From contig NZ_LGKN01000003.1 of assembly GCF_001306175.1 (NCBI RefSeq), forward strand, positions 124,001-188,000: 64,000 nucleotides of DNA, given 5' to 3'. Below are positions 1 through 8,615 of this stretch, piece after piece. Both the position numbers and the translations under genes were made by a program. This stretch comes from Ardenticatena maritima. Its GTDB lineage: Bacteria > Chloroflexota > Anaerolineae > Ardenticatenales > Ardenticatenaceae. Below the pieces are notes generated by a model. It was not told where the DNA came from and made no database searches. It saw only the letters and a list, made by a program, of their open reading frames with translations. The first letter of the stretch is position 1; each line of letters opens with the position of its first letter.

Positions 1-837
1 TGAGACAGCTAATGTTACTTTTGAAGAACGTTTGTCTTCAATTTGTTTATATTTTTGTTTTAAATTTACAGATTCTTCGGTGAAGTCTCCTTGAAATAGA
101 TACCAAATTCGATCATTCTCTGGGGCACCCTCACTTACGATCATTTGACCGTCTAGATGAATCTTTTCAAACGTGCGTACAAGTTGGCCATTGTAAAGAA
201 TCGAAAGCTTCTTAAGATGCTTAAGAAACAAAATAGCCTCAGGAAGGAAGGATTCTAACTCTTGGCGAAATCGCTGTGGTCCATCTGGGGGGACAGATTC
301 AACACGTAAGGAACTCCGTAAATGAGATCCTTTTTCATATGCCCATGGCAAGATGAAGCGAGTTCTTGGTAAATGTCCTTTTTGGCATGTGGTGCATCCA
401 CCACATGCCATAATACGTTTCTCTTCGGGATTATCCTCGCGGATTTTCCAGTGTCGCCCTGCAGAGATAAGCTCTGGATAATCGGTAATCTGGTAAACAG
501 CGATAAAGCCAATACCAAAAGCGCCAATGGTATCTTGTTGCCAGCGTTTGTCTCCTGAAGCCACAGAACGAAAACGATGAAAGTCACATTTATAGCCTCG
601 TTCCTTTTTCCAAAGACATATTTCTTCTTCCGCATGACCACAATCGCTGAACACACTATCATTATCTACGATAAGTGCTTTATCCGTAATATCAAAAGAC
701 AGAGATGTCGCACGCGCGTCATCTGCATTCTGAATCAATTCACTGGCTAGAGTGCGATACCCTTGCAAATCGCGCAGTTTTGCACCAATGAAACCCAAAT
801 AGTCAACAGAGCGAGATAAGGGCCGATCTGCAGTCAT
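1..837 (-). CDS. Sacsin/Hsp90-like GHKL ATPase, N-terminal part (runs off window)
   Basis: The frame is open from an ATG at 837 to the window edge (279 codons, no stop), so only the N-terminal part is present. Near residues 28-38 it has the GHKL N-box ELIQNADDARAT. Around residue 96 it has the G1-type motif GAFGIGF. This pairing is typical of sacsin/NO VEIN-type Hsp90-like ATPase domains. A CxxC-type pair (ACGGCTTC) follows. The start is supported by an AAGGAGAAGGA ribosome site. The DNA is visibly richer in A+T, and uses different codons, from all other genes here, which suggests horizontal transfer. Such ATPases are often N-terminal modules of very large proteins and recur in defence islands. 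A defence role here is inference, because the C-terminal part and downstream genes are not visible. Confidence 0.75.
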   Translation of the reverse strand, partial: MTADRPLSRSVDYLGFIGAKLRDLQGYRTLASELIQNADDARATSLSFDITDKALIVDNDSVFSDCGHAEEEICLWKKERGYKCDFHRFRSVASGDKRWQQDTIGAFGIGFIAVYQITDYPELISAGRHWKIREDNPEEKRIMACGGCTTCQKGHLPRTRFILPWAYEKGSHLRSSLRVESVPPDGPQRFRQELESFLPEAILFLKHLKKLSILYNGQLVRTFEKIHLDGQMIVSEGAPENDRIWYLFQGDFTEESVNLKQKYKQIEDKRSSKVTLAVS

Positions 838-890
838 AGTCTTCCTTCTCCTTAATAATTGCAACTATTTGTCTAGATTCGGGGATCTGC

Positions 891-1373
891 TCACTGCAAG
901 TAAAATCCCACATACTCGCGCACTTCCCCCAGTTCTCTGTCAAAGTCCAGGCGGCCTTCTCGGCGGGGATTGCCCTGCGCGTCCACCAAGGGGTCGGCGG
1001 CCAGAGCGACCAGGTGGAGCACCTCGCCGGGGGGCGGGGGCGGCGCAGGCCGGTCCACCAGGCGCAGAAAGCCGTAGTCCAGGCAGAGCGGGGCCTTGCG
1101 GTCGGGCAGCGCGGCGAACTCCCAGGGCAGGGCGTCGGCCGCTTCGTCCGCGTCCAGGAGCAAAAGCCCGTCGGGGTCCGCGTCCAGGCGTTCCAGCAGG
1201 GCTTGGCCGCCCAGGGCGCGGAAAAGCGCCAGCCCAGGCGTGTTTGTATCGTCATCGTGCTGAAAGGTTTGCAGGTCTGGCAGCGCGCTCAGTGGCGTCT
1301 CGGCGACAGTCTGGTCGTCCAGCGTGGTGCGTACAACGCCTTGCCAGGTGCGCAGGCGGAGCAGAACGGCCAT
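891..1373 (-). pseudogene. Truncated CHAT-domain (caspase-like) protein, N-terminal part only
   Basis: The frame encodes about 160 residues. It resembles the N-terminal half of CHAT proteases: a segment reading ALPWEFAAL, then a short strand and a proline run (PAPPPPPGEVLHLVALAADP). That is the layout seen before the catalytic core in the full-length CHAT protein at 25269-27041. The reading frame stops before any catalytic His-Gly or Cys motif, so no protease can be made. The G+C-rich coding character collapses at about position 905-915, just before the stop. This suggests that the 3' part was replaced by the A+T-rich DNA carrying the GHKL ATPase. ATG 1373 is preferred over ATG 1379 because it sits 6 nt after GAGGG. 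It could instead be a small regulatory protein cotranscribed with the ATPase. Confidence 0.6.
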
Positions 1374-1766
1374 GAGCATCCCTCACGTGTCGGTCGAATA
1401 TAGCGCGGTGATAAGGCAACTATACGCCAGCGTTGAATGGGCGTCAATCTGTTGGGGCGGGGGCGTGTTGGGTGGTGATGTGTTGCCTCGATATACTCCT
1501 CTTCACTTCAATGCCCCCTCCTCAAAGCCTTCTCAATCTCGCGCTGGAAAGCTCGATGGCGGGGGAAACGCTCGCGAATAGTGCGTATTCCATGAGTGTG
1601 AGGTGCTGGCGTGCAAGGTCCACAGCCAGAGCTGCTCCACGTTGGGCGATAACGCCTTGCGTGGTTGTCCGGAAAGGAGCACCAGGAAGAAAGAGTGCAC
1701 CAATGCTTGGTCGCTGCTGTTGCTGCTCCAGCTAAGCACATCCTTCTCGGCAACGCCGGCATGCAT
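1374..1766. other. Gene-poor stretch of about 390 bp
   Basis: No convincing gene lies here. On the minus strand, a frame that runs past the end of the nuclease gene finishes at 1508 with a charged helix-like tail (RAFQREIEKALRRGH). It has no start of its own and upstream it is only a shadow of the nuclease gene. It might be a decayed remnant. The part next to 1373 should hold the promoter of the CHAT fragment, but I see no clear hexamers. Confidence 0.4.
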
Positions 1767-2906
1767 TTACCGTTCACAGCCAATCCCGTCATGGTCGCCG
1801 TCGAAACGGTGGGGGTCGGGTGGTAAGACGCGAAAACGCCGATAGGGAATGTCGCCGCAATCCAAATCCGGGGGCGGTGGTGGAATGCAGACATCCGGAT
1901 ACGAGGGATCGCATTGATTCGCCGGGGGCGGCGGTGGCGGCGCGGGCGGGATGGGTGTGGGCGGTGGGACCGGGGTGGGCGGCGTCGCCCAAAGACCGCG
2001 CCCGGCGGCGATGGCTTCGCGTTGGAGGGCGACAAACCAATCGGCGCACGCCACATCCGGCGGCACTGTGAGCACCTGCGCATACCCTTGCCGCACAAGT
2101 TCCGCATTCACAAACGTGTCGCCGGCCACCACGTACCGCAACAAGCGCCCGTAGCGGTCGGTTTCGCTCACGTCACGCACCAGCAGAAGAGCGCCGTTGC
2201 CCAGCAAGCGGCGGTTGGCTTCGGTTGCGGCTGCATACAACGCATCTCCTCGCTCGGGCGTGTCAACGCCAATGTAGCGCACACGCACCACACGACCGTC
2301 CAGCAACACATCAATGGTATCGCCGTCCACCACACCGACCAACTGGGCGGATTGTGCGGGGCGTCCCGCAAGGCAAGATACTCCTGTGGACGCCACCACC
2401 GGCGAAGGTGTGGGCGTCGCCGTCGGCAAAGGCGGCGCGGCTACAATGGGCACGTGTGCATCTGCACCAAACGCTTGCACCACCCACGCCGCAACCCACG
2501 CTTTGCGTCCGTTATCCAGCAGAATGTACCACCATTCGCCTGTGCGGTCGCGCCCCACGATGGGGGCGGTTGCCCCTGAGGGCAGTTGCGTCACAGCCGG
2601 GTATGCTGTGCTCGGCCCGACGCGCACGTTCACAGCGGGAGAGGTGACGACCATGTAGGGCGTTGGCGTGGGCTGAGGGGTGCGCGTCGGCGTGTGTGTC
2701 GGGCGTGGCGTGTGAGTGGGGCGTGGGGTGGGAGAAGGCGTGCGCGTTGCCACAATCGCGGTGGGGCTTTGGCGTGCACTGCGCGGCTCGCTCTTTCGAT
2801 CGTCGCTGATTTTCTCCACGACGTGAAACGTGACCACGCAAAGCAGCAGCCAGAACACAAGCGGAAGCCGAGGAAACGAGGACGGTTGCGGATTCTGGGT
2901 TTGCAT
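1767..2906 (-). CDS. Secreted SH3-thermonuclease-Excalibur protein
   Basis: This 379-residue protein begins with a membrane anchor or signal segment (residues 13-30). A Thr-Pro-rich linker (about 52-83) follows, then an SH3-like domain (about 85-145). A staphylococcal-nuclease-type domain (about 188-308) comes next, with the motifs VVDGDTIDVLL, RYIGVDTPE and DRYGRLLRY. Arg210, Glu218 and Arg254 match the catalytic Arg, Glu and Arg of the family. A proline-rich stretch leads to a C-terminal Excalibur-type calcium motif (DGDHDGIGCE). Together these indicate an extracellular or surface-tethered Ca-dependent nuclease that could degrade extracellular DNA. ATG 2906 has an AGAGGTG ribosome site; the in-frame upstream extension lacks one. 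It is transcribed alone. Confidence 0.85.
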   Translation of the reverse strand: MQTQNPQPSSFPRLPLVFWLLLCVVTFHVVEKISDDRKSEPRSARQSPTAIVATRTPSPTPRPTHTPRPTHTPTRTPQPTPTPYMVVTSPAVNVRVGPSTAYPAVTQLPSGATAPIVGRDRTGEWWYILLDNGRKAWVAAWVVQAFGADAHVPIVAAPPLPTATPTPSPVVASTGVSCLAGRPAQSAQLVGVVDGDTIDVLLDGRVVRVRYIGVDTPERGDALYAAATEANRRLLGNGALLLVRDVSETDRYGRLLRYVVAGDTFVNAELVRQGYAQVLTVPPDVACADWFVALQREAIAAGRGLWATPPTPVPPPTPIPPAPPPPPPANQCDPSYPDVCIPPPPPDLDCGDIPYRRFRVLPPDPHRFDGDHDGIGCER

Positions 2907-3060
2907 ACACACCTCTTTTCGCGCGTCGGCGCGCTCGCAACACTTCGGGAAACCGCGCAAGGAGAAAGGGAAATGAGTGTATCATCATTGGCCCCAAACG
3001 CGAAAAGCGCCTTGTGGTGCGTGCAAGAGGAAACCGGGCGGGCATAAGTGAGCACAACAC

Positions 3061-3090
3061 AAAATCCCCACCAAGGCAGTGGGGATTTTT
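3061..3090 (-). terminator. Intrinsic terminator after the BtrH-like gene
   Basis: The inverted repeat AAAATCCCC / GGGGATTTT has an 11-nt loop and a T run on the minus-strand side. It lies just downstream of the stop at 3121 and could work in both directions. Confidence 0.75.
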
Positions 3091-3120
3091 GTGGTTGGTT
3101 GGGGCTTGGTGGCGTGCTCC

Positions 3121-4140
3121 TCACCGACGAGAAACACCCTCCACTTCCACCGCCTCCGCCAGCCGCGCCAGCCACGCTTCTTCGGCGTCGGCGATGGCGG
3201 CAAGCGCCTCGGCCGCTTGCGTGAAACCGTCCCAATCGTTCTCGATGAACGTGCGCTTGAAAATCTGCGCCAGCGCTTGCCAGCGCCGCCCAATGGCTTC
3301 GGCCTCTTCAGCCAGCGCCGCCAGCGCGGGGACCCACGCCGCCGCTTCGCGCAAGAACTGCGCATAGAGCAGGCGGAACGCACCGCCCCCTGTGCCGCGC
3401 TTTTCAATCGTCTGGTAGGCGAACCGCGCCACCCACTGCGGATTGGGGGCGTGGCGGCTCTCCGGCAGGGCGGCGATGTAGCGCCGCATGGCGGGCAAGC
3501 CCACCGCCTCGGGCGTGTCGGGCGCGAGCATCTCCTCCACAACGACGCGCACCGCGCGGCGAATGAGCGGCGCGCCCATGTGCAGGTGCACACGCGGCGC
3601 GGGCGCCCAGTGGTACGCTTCGGTGAGCGGCGAGGGGTTGGGACCCATGGCGCGCTGGAGCGCATCCAGCGGCACGGGTTGCGGCTCGTCGGCGATGACG
3701 TCCGCCAGCCAGGCGGTGTTGGCCTCCACGTCAAGCCCGACGATGACGACGCCATGCCCGGCAAAATGCACGCCGTCGTAGTAGGGCAGCGGTTGAATGT
3801 CGGTTTGCGCCAGAAGCGGGCGACCACGTTCAAGCGCCTCGCGCATGGCGTGGGGGTCCCAGCGGCGCGCCCATGTGAGCGGCGCGCCCACGTTGGCGTA
3901 GAACTTGCCTTCCAGGTCGCGGGCGCGCCCGTTGAAGCGCAGGGCGGGCGGCTGGTCGGGGTCGGGCCAGAGGACGAAGCCCAACCCGCTCCCCAGCCCA
4001 AAAACCATGGCTTCGCTGAGATGGACGCCGTCGTAGGCGAGCACGTCGCGCACGCTGGTGGATGAACAGTGCACACCCACGGCGTGCGGCAGGGGCAGCA
4101 GCGTGTTCGGTTTAGGCGTCCTCGGTTGCGTCTTCACCAT
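3121..4140 (-). CDS. BtrH-like protein (BtrH_N plus DUF4872 type)
   Basis: The 339-residue protein matches the butirosin protein H family. It has a papain/C39-like N-terminal domain with Cys25 in the motif HCSSTSVRD, then LGSGLGF, a His in GHGVVIVGLD and an Asp in WLADV. A helical C-terminal half follows. BtrH itself is an acyltransferase that moves a gamma-glutamyl-aminobutyryl group from a carrier protein to an aminoglycoside. Most relatives have no known substrate. The gene overlaps the end of the R2lox gene by 29 bp, and its ribosome site GAGGAG lies inside that gene, so the two are probably translationally coupled. ATG 4140 fits that site better than the TTG at 4146. No aminoglycoside genes are nearby, so the substrate is unknown. 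Confidence 0.75.
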   Translation of the reverse strand: MVKTQPRTPKPNTLLPLPHAVGVHCSSTSVRDVLAYDGVHLSEAMVFGLGSGLGFVLWPDPDQPPALRFNGRARDLEGKFYANVGAPLTWARRWDPHAMREALERGRPLLAQTDIQPLPYYDGVHFAGHGVVIVGLDVEANTAWLADVIADEPQPVPLDALQRAMGPNPSPLTEAYHWAPAPRVHLHMGAPLIRRAVRVVVEEMLAPDTPEAVGLPAMRRYIAALPESRHAPNPQWVARFAYQTIEKRGTGGGAFRLLYAQFLREAAAWVPALAALAEEAEAIGRRWQALAQIFKRTFIENDWDGFTQAAEALAAIADAEEAWLARLAEAVEVEGVSRR

Positions 4141-5023
4141 ACACAATCTCCTCTAACGATTTGGTGCGGGCGTGCATCAATCGCATGAACCGTTTCTGGA
4201 ACTGGCGTGTGGCGTATTCCTGAAACTCATCACGCGAGAGCCCGAACGGCATCGCGCCGTAGCGGCTTTCATGGCGGTCAAAAATTTCGTGCACCACGCC
4301 CAGCGCCACCGGCAGAAGCGTCCCCATGGTCTGCTCAATCGCGTTCCAAACGGGGTCGCCGTGTTCGGCTACCAGGCGCGAGAGGAAGTAGATACCAAAC
4401 GCAATGTGGCGCGATTCGTCGCGCTTGATGTGCACAAGGCCGGCGATGGTGCCGGGCATCAGGTTGTTGCGTTCCAGCGCGGCGTGCCAGGCGTGATAGC
4501 CCGTTTCGGCGAGCACGCCTTCCACAATCATGTTGTAGGTCACCGAGGCAACCGCCTGGTTTACGGGCGAGGGCTCTTCTTCCAGGCGGTGCAGGGCGTT
4601 CGGGAGCGCCTCGTAGAAAATGCGGCGGTAGTTTTCGCCGTGGTACTCGTGTAAATCGCGGGTGACGCCGATGGCTTCAAAGAAGCGGGCGAAAAAGTCC
4701 ACATGCTTGGCTTCTTCCCAAAGGAATGAGGTGAGGTAGATTTCATCTTCCAGCCGCCCCTCGCGCGCGACGGTTTGCAACAGCGGCAGCAAGTCGAGCG
4801 TGACGGCTTCCTCACCGGCTTCAAAGAGCGCCGCCAGTTGCAAGATGGCGTCTTGTTCGGGGTCGGAAAGGCGGTTCCAGTCGGCGGTATCTTGCGAAAA
4901 ATCGAGGTCGGCGGGGTTCCAGACGCCCAGTTTTTTGGCGCGTTCCCACAAACGCAGGGCGGCGTGCTGGCGGTTGAGGGCGCCGCGCGTGGCGGTGAGA
5001 AACTGCGTGCGGGTGTAGTCCAT
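4112..5023 (-). CDS. R2-like ligand-binding oxidase (R2lox)
   Basis: The 303-residue protein has the ferritin-like four-helix fold of ribonucleotide reductase R2, but belongs to the R2lox group, which binds a Mn/Fe pair and a long-chain fatty acid. Putative metal ligands are Glu72, Glu104 with His107 (EEAKH), Glu168, and Glu203 with His206 (DESRH). Val74 and Tyr163 lie at the spacing of the Val-Tyr pair that forms the ether cross-link in known R2lox proteins. The physiological substrate of R2lox is not known. The start at 5023 follows a strong GAGGAGG site; an in-frame codon 21 nt upstream lacks one. The gene overlaps the BtrH-like gene downstream, suggesting a shared pathway. Confidence 0.88.
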   Translation of the reverse strand: MDYTRTQFLTATRGALNRQHAALRLWERAKKLGVWNPADLDFSQDTADWNRLSDPEQDAILQLAALFEAGEEAVTLDLLPLLQTVAREGRLEDEIYLTSFLWEEAKHVDFFARFFEAIGVTRDLHEYHGENYRRIFYEALPNALHRLEEEPSPVNQAVASVTYNMIVEGVLAETGYHAWHAALERNNLMPGTIAGLVHIKRDESRHIAFGIYFLSRLVAEHGDPVWNAIEQTMGTLLPVALGVVHEIFDRHESRYGAMPFGLSRDEFQEYATRQFQKRFMRLMHARTKSLEEIVYGEDATEDA

Positions 5024-5085
5024 ACGCTTCCTCCTCTCTGGCACGGTTGCTCGGGGTTGCGGTGAAAGTATAGCCGCAAAAGAAA

Positions 5086-5117
5086 AACCTGTCAGGCCGT
5101 TGCCGACCTGACAGGTT
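5086..5117 (-). terminator. Intrinsic terminator after acnA
   Basis: On the minus strand, AACCTGTCAGG pairs with CCTGACAGGTT across a 10-nt loop, followed by TTTCTTTT. It lies 24 bp past the acnA stop. Confidence 0.88.
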
Positions 5118-5140
5118 CGGGTGGAGATACGCGAAGCGGC

Positions 5141-7927
5141 TTAGTTGCGGCTTTCGCGCAGCATGTTGCGCAACACCGTGTGGAGAATGCCGCCGTTGCG
5201 GTAGTATTCGACTTCCACGGGCGTATCCAGGCGCACAATGACCTCGAAGGTCTTGGTCTCGCCGCTTTCGGAGTCGGTGGCTTGCACGGTCAACGTCTGG
5301 CGCGGTTGCAGGTCGTTGTCAATGCCGAGGATGTCGTACACTTCGCGCCCCGTCAGCCCGAGCGATTCGGCGTTTTCGCCTTCCTTGAATTGCAGCGGCA
5401 GGACGCCCATCCCCACCAGGTTGCTGCGGTGGATACGCTCGAACGATTCGGCGATGACCGCTTTGATTCCCAGCAGGTAGGTGCCTTTGGCCGCCCAGTC
5501 GCGCGAACTACCGGTGCCGTATTCCTTGCCGGCGATGACCAGCAACGGCGTGCCGTCTTGCTTGTAGCGCATGGCGGCGTCGTAAATCCACATTTCTTCG
5601 CCCGTGGGGAAGTAAACCGTCCAGCCGCCTTCCTTGCCGGGCACCAGTTTGTTGCGCAGGCGCACGTTGGCGAACGTCCCGCGCATCATCACTTCGTGGT
5701 TGCCGCGGCGTGCGCCGTAGGTGTTGAAGTCCTTGGGCTGGACGCCCTTGGAGAGCAGGTATTGCCCGGCGGGGCTGTTCACCAGAATGGGACCGGCGGG
5801 CGAGATGTGGTCGGTGGTGATGGTGTCGCCCAGCAAGGCGAGCACGCGCGCCCCACGGATAGGCGTCAGGTCGGGCACGTCGAGCGGGAAGTCCATGAAG
5901 AAGGGCGGTTCCTGGATGTAGGTTGAATTCGGATCCCACTCGTAAATTTTGCCCTTGGGAATTTCGAGCGCCTTCCAGTGCTCATCGCCTTCAAAGACGT
6001 TGGCGTACTCTTCGCGGTACATTTCAGGCTTGAGGGCGCGGCGAATGTACGAGCGGATTTCTTCCTGCGTCGGCCAGATGTCGCGCAGATAGACGGGTTG
6101 CCCGTTGGGGTCGTGCCCGATGGGTTCGTGCTCGAAGTCAATATCCACCGTGCCCGCCAGCGCAAAGGCGATGACCAGCGGCGGCGAGGCGAGGTAGTTG
6201 GCGCGCACGTAGGGGTTGATACGCCCTTCAAAGTTGCGGTTGCCGCTGAGCACAGCGCTTACCACCAGGTCGTTTTCGGTGATGGCGTTGGCAATGGCTT
6301 CTGGCAGCGGACCACTGTTGCCAATGCAGGTGGTGCAGCCGTAGCCGACGATGTGGAAGCGCAGCGCTTCGAGGAAGGGCAGCAACCCCGATTCTTCCAG
6401 ATACTTGCTCACCACGCGCGAACCAGGTGCAAGGCTGGTTTTGACGTGCGGCTTGACCGTCAAACCGCGCTCCACGGCTTTCTTGGCGAGCAAGCCCGCG
6501 CCAATCATCACCGAGGGGTTGGACGTGTTGGTGCACGAGGTGATGGCGGCGATGACCGTCGAGCCGTGCGTGATGTGGGCGTCCACGTCGTCAATGCTGA
6601 ATTCGACTTCGTGGTTCTTGTAGAGCGAGGTGCGTTCGGTGCTGGTGGGCAGTTCCTTGCCCGTTTCGAGCGCCTCAATCACCTCGGGGTCAATGCCGGT
6701 GGTGTCCACCTCGCGCCCAAAGGTTTTCTTCATGTCGAGCCAGAACGAGCGCTTGATGTCTTTCAGCAAAATGCGGTCTTGCGGGCGCTTGGGACCAGCC
6801 ACGCTGGGCTGCACGGTGCCCATGTCGAGTTCGAGCGTGTCGGTATAGACCGGTTCGGGCGCGTCATCAGTGCGGAAGAGCCCTTGCTCCTTGGTGTAGC
6901 GTTCGACAAGGTCCACCAGTTCTTCACTGCGACCGGTGCCGATGAGATAGCGCAGGGTTTCTTCGTCCACGGGGAAGAAGCCCATGGTTGCGCCGTATTC
7001 GGGCGCCATGTTGGCAATGGTCGCGCGGTCGGCGAGGCTCAGTTTGCTGACGCCGGGACCGTAGAATTCGACGAATTTCCCGACGACGCCTTTCTGGCGC
7101 AGCATTTGGGTGATGGTGAGCACCAGGTCGGTCGCCGTCGCGCCTTCGGGCAGTTCACCGTAGAGTTTGAAGCCCACCACTTCGGGGATGAGCATGTAGA
7201 TGGGTTGCCCCAGCATGTTGGCTTCGGCTTCAATCCCGCCGACGCCCCAGCCAAGCACACCCAGCCCGTTGATCATGGTGGTGTGCGAGTCGGTCCCCAC
7301 CAGCGAGTCGGGGAAGGCCACACGCTCGCCGTTCACTTCGACCAGGTGCACCACCTTCGCCAGATATTCGAGGTTGACCTGGTGGATGATACCGGTGGCC
7401 GGCGGCACCACGCGGAAGTTGTCGAACGCCGTTTGCGCCCAGCGCAACAGCGTGTAGCGCTCGCGGTTGCGTTCGTATTCGCGTTCCGCGTTGAAGAAGA
7501 GCGCATACGCCGAACCGAACGCATCCACCTGCACGGAGTGGTCAATCACCAGGTCGGCGGGGATGTGGGGATTGATGCGGGTCGGGTCGCCACCGTAGCG
7601 CTGCATGGCGGAGCGCATCGCCGCGAGGTCCACCACGGCGGGCACACCCGTGAAGTCTTGCAGGACGACGCGGGCGGGCAAGTAGGGCACTTCGCGCGCC
7701 GGCACGTTCTTCGCGTCATAGCCCGCCAGTGTCGCCACGTCCTCTTCCGTCACGCGGAAGCCGTCCACCTGCCGCAACACCGATTCCAGCAGGACGCGGA
7801 TGGAGTAGGGCAACCGCGAGATGGTGCCGAGCCCCTCTTCTTCGAGGCGGCTCAAGCGATAGATGACAGCTGGGCCACTGCCGGTTTCAAAGGTATCTTT
7901 TGCGCCGAATGGGTTTGGTAAAGTCAT
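5141..7927 (-). CDS. acnA: Aconitate hydratase A
   Basis: The 928-residue protein is full length for the AcnA/IRP1 type. It interconverts citrate and isocitrate in the TCA cycle with a cytoplasmic [4Fe-4S] cluster. Cluster cysteines are visible in [11 protein letters not shown] and [13 protein letters not shown]. The substrate-binding motifs [18 protein letters not shown] and [11 protein letters not shown] are intact. The start has a GAGGTG site. The gene follows the GYD-protein gene by 26 bp on the same strand and probably shares its promoter. A strong terminator follows. Together with sucA/sucB at the other end of the window it indicates an oxidative TCA cycle. Confidence 0.98.
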   Translation of the reverse strand: MTLPNPFGAKDTFETGSGPAVIYRLSRLEEEGLGTISRLPYSIRVLLESVLRQVDGFRVTEEDVATLAGYDAKNVPAREVPYLPARVVLQDFTGVPAVVDLAAMRSAMQRYGGDPTRINPHIPADLVIDHSVQVDAFGSAYALFFNAEREYERNRERYTLLRWAQTAFDNFRVVPPATGIIHQVNLEYLAKVVHLVEVNGERVAFPDSLVGTDSHTTMINGLGVLGWGVGGIEAEANMLGQPIYMLIPEVVGFKLYGELPEGATATDLVLTITQMLRQKGVVGKFVEFYGPGVSKLSLADRATIANMAPEYGATMGFFPVDEETLRYLIGTGRSEELVDLVERYTKEQGLFRTDDAPEPVYTDTLELDMGTVQPSVAGPKRPQDRILLKDIKRSFWLDMKKTFGREVDTTGIDPEVIEALETGKELPTSTERTSLYKNHEVEFSIDDVDAHITHGSTVIAAITSCTNTSNPSVMIGAGLLAKKAVERGLTVKPHVKTSLAPGSRVVSKYLEESGLLPFLEALRFHIVGYGCTTCIGNSGPLPEAIANAITENDLVVSAVLSGNRNFEGRINPYVRANYLASPPLVIAFALAGTVDIDFEHEPIGHDPNGQPVYLRDIWPTQEEIRSYIRRALKPEMYREEYANVFEGDEHWKALEIPKGKIYEWDPNSTYIQEPPFFMDFPLDVPDLTPIRGARVLALLGDTITTDHISPAGPILVNSPAGQYLLSKGVQPKDFNTYGARRGNHEVMMRGTFANVRLRNKLVPGKEGGWTVYFPTGEEMWIYDAAMRYKQDGTPLLVIAGKEYGTGSSRDWAAKGTYLLGIKAVIAESFERIHRSNLVGMGVLPLQFKEGENAESLGLTGREVYDILGIDNDLQPRQTLTVQATDSESGETKTFEVIVRLDTPVEVEYYRNGGILHTVLRNMLRESRN

Positions 7928-7953
7928 AGGCTCACCTCTTTTGGTTGAACAAT

Positions 7954-8370
7954 TTATTCCTCCGATGGTGTGACGGAACCTCCTGTCCAGGAGGGTGCGT
8001 CGCTTGCGGGAAAACTTTCTTCCAGCGCTTCATCCACAGGGTCGAAGGTCGCTTCAAATTGCCGGCTTTGGCGTTCAAACGTCGTGGCTAGTATGTCAAA
8101 CGCCTCGCTTTCGACCGCCGGCCAGATTTCCGTTTTGGCGTAGCCGACGGAGCGGAGCACCATGGCGGCTTTGAGCGCGTGCTGATTGTCGGGTGCTTCG
8201 AGAATGTAGAGCGTGTCGTAAGGACCCAGGAGCGAATAGCGCGCGTGTATCTGGGCATTGGGGCAAAGCGCGGCAAGTTTGGCGCGTGCTTTGCGTTCCA
8301 GCGCAGTGAACGAAATCGTTGCGTGTGTTGGGTGTGGTGCCAGTGTGCAGGCAATCAGGTATGTCGCCAT
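7954..8370 (-). CDS. GYD-domain protein with [12 protein letters not shown] tail
   Basis: The 138-residue protein has a GYD-type ferredoxin-like domain: [10 protein letters not shown], then a [14 protein letters not shown] strand and a helix rich in Ala. Its C-terminus carries the short motif [19 protein letters not shown], which recurs as a tail on many small bacterial proteins. The function of GYD proteins is unknown. It is the first gene of a probable two-gene unit with acnA. The start has a GGAGGGG site, and a clear -10 box lies about 40 bp upstream. A link to aconitase activity is only suggested by position. Confidence 0.7.
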   Translation of the reverse strand: MATYLIACTLAPHPTHATISFTALERKARAKLAALCPNAQIHARYSLLGPYDTLYILEAPDNQHALKAAMVLRSVGYAKTEIWPAVESEAFDILATTFERQSRQFEATFDPVDEALEESFPASDAPSWTGGSVTPSEE

Positions 8371-8411
8371 GCGCCCCTCCCTGTGGTTCTGACATTTGAG
8401 ACGGCGCGCCT

Positions 8412-8440
8412 ATTATACCAGAGTTGGCGGATGGCAAAAG
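8412..8440 (-). promoter_or_regulatory. Promoter of the GYD-acnA unit
   Basis: Read on the minus strand there is a perfect TATAAT at 8417-8412, with CTTTTG 17 bp upstream as a weak -35. An alternative TTGCCA lies only 14 bp upstream. Confidence 0.6.
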
Positions 8441-8530
8441 AGCGTTGCGGCGGAGCACGCCCATCGAACGCGCGCTCAATCGCCGCGGTGGTGAAATAAG
8501 CGCATGTTGGGGTGGGAGAAGAAGGCTATT

Positions 8531-8558
8531 TTGTGCGCCTTGCTAAATCCGATACAAT
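8531..8558 (+). promoter_or_regulatory. Promoter of the BMP transporter operon
   Basis: TTGTGC (8531-8536) and TACAAT (8553-8558) are separated by 16 bp. The pair lies 58 bp before the start of the substrate-binding lipoprotein gene. Confidence 0.5.
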
Positions 8559-8615
8559 GGCTCGGCGAGCCTTTGCTCAGAAAGGCCGAAAATTGAAAGA
8601 TGCAGGAGGAGAAGT

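Noticed and set aside
1508-1766. Possible small gene or C-terminal extension on the minus strand after the nuclease
   Set aside because: It has no start codon with a ribosome site and upstream it is only an alternative frame of the nuclease gene. It might be a remnant but cannot be supported.
2650-2760. Tandem Thr-Pro codon repeats that look like a minisatellite
   Set aside because: They encode the Pro/Thr linker of the secreted nuclease; similar linkers occur in other exported proteins here, so this is coding low complexity.
3079-4065. A 328-codon plus-strand frame opposite the BtrH-like gene
   Set aside because: Its composition is that of an antisense shadow and no family is recognisable; the minus-strand gene has clear motifs and a coupled start.
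5978-7921. A 647-codon open frame on the plus strand opposite acnA
   Set aside because: It mirrors the G+C-biased codons of acnA, has no ribosome site, and the product is His/Val/Arg-rich without any domain. The same applies to other long antisense frames opposite the importer, nnr, CHAT-FGE and sucA genes.
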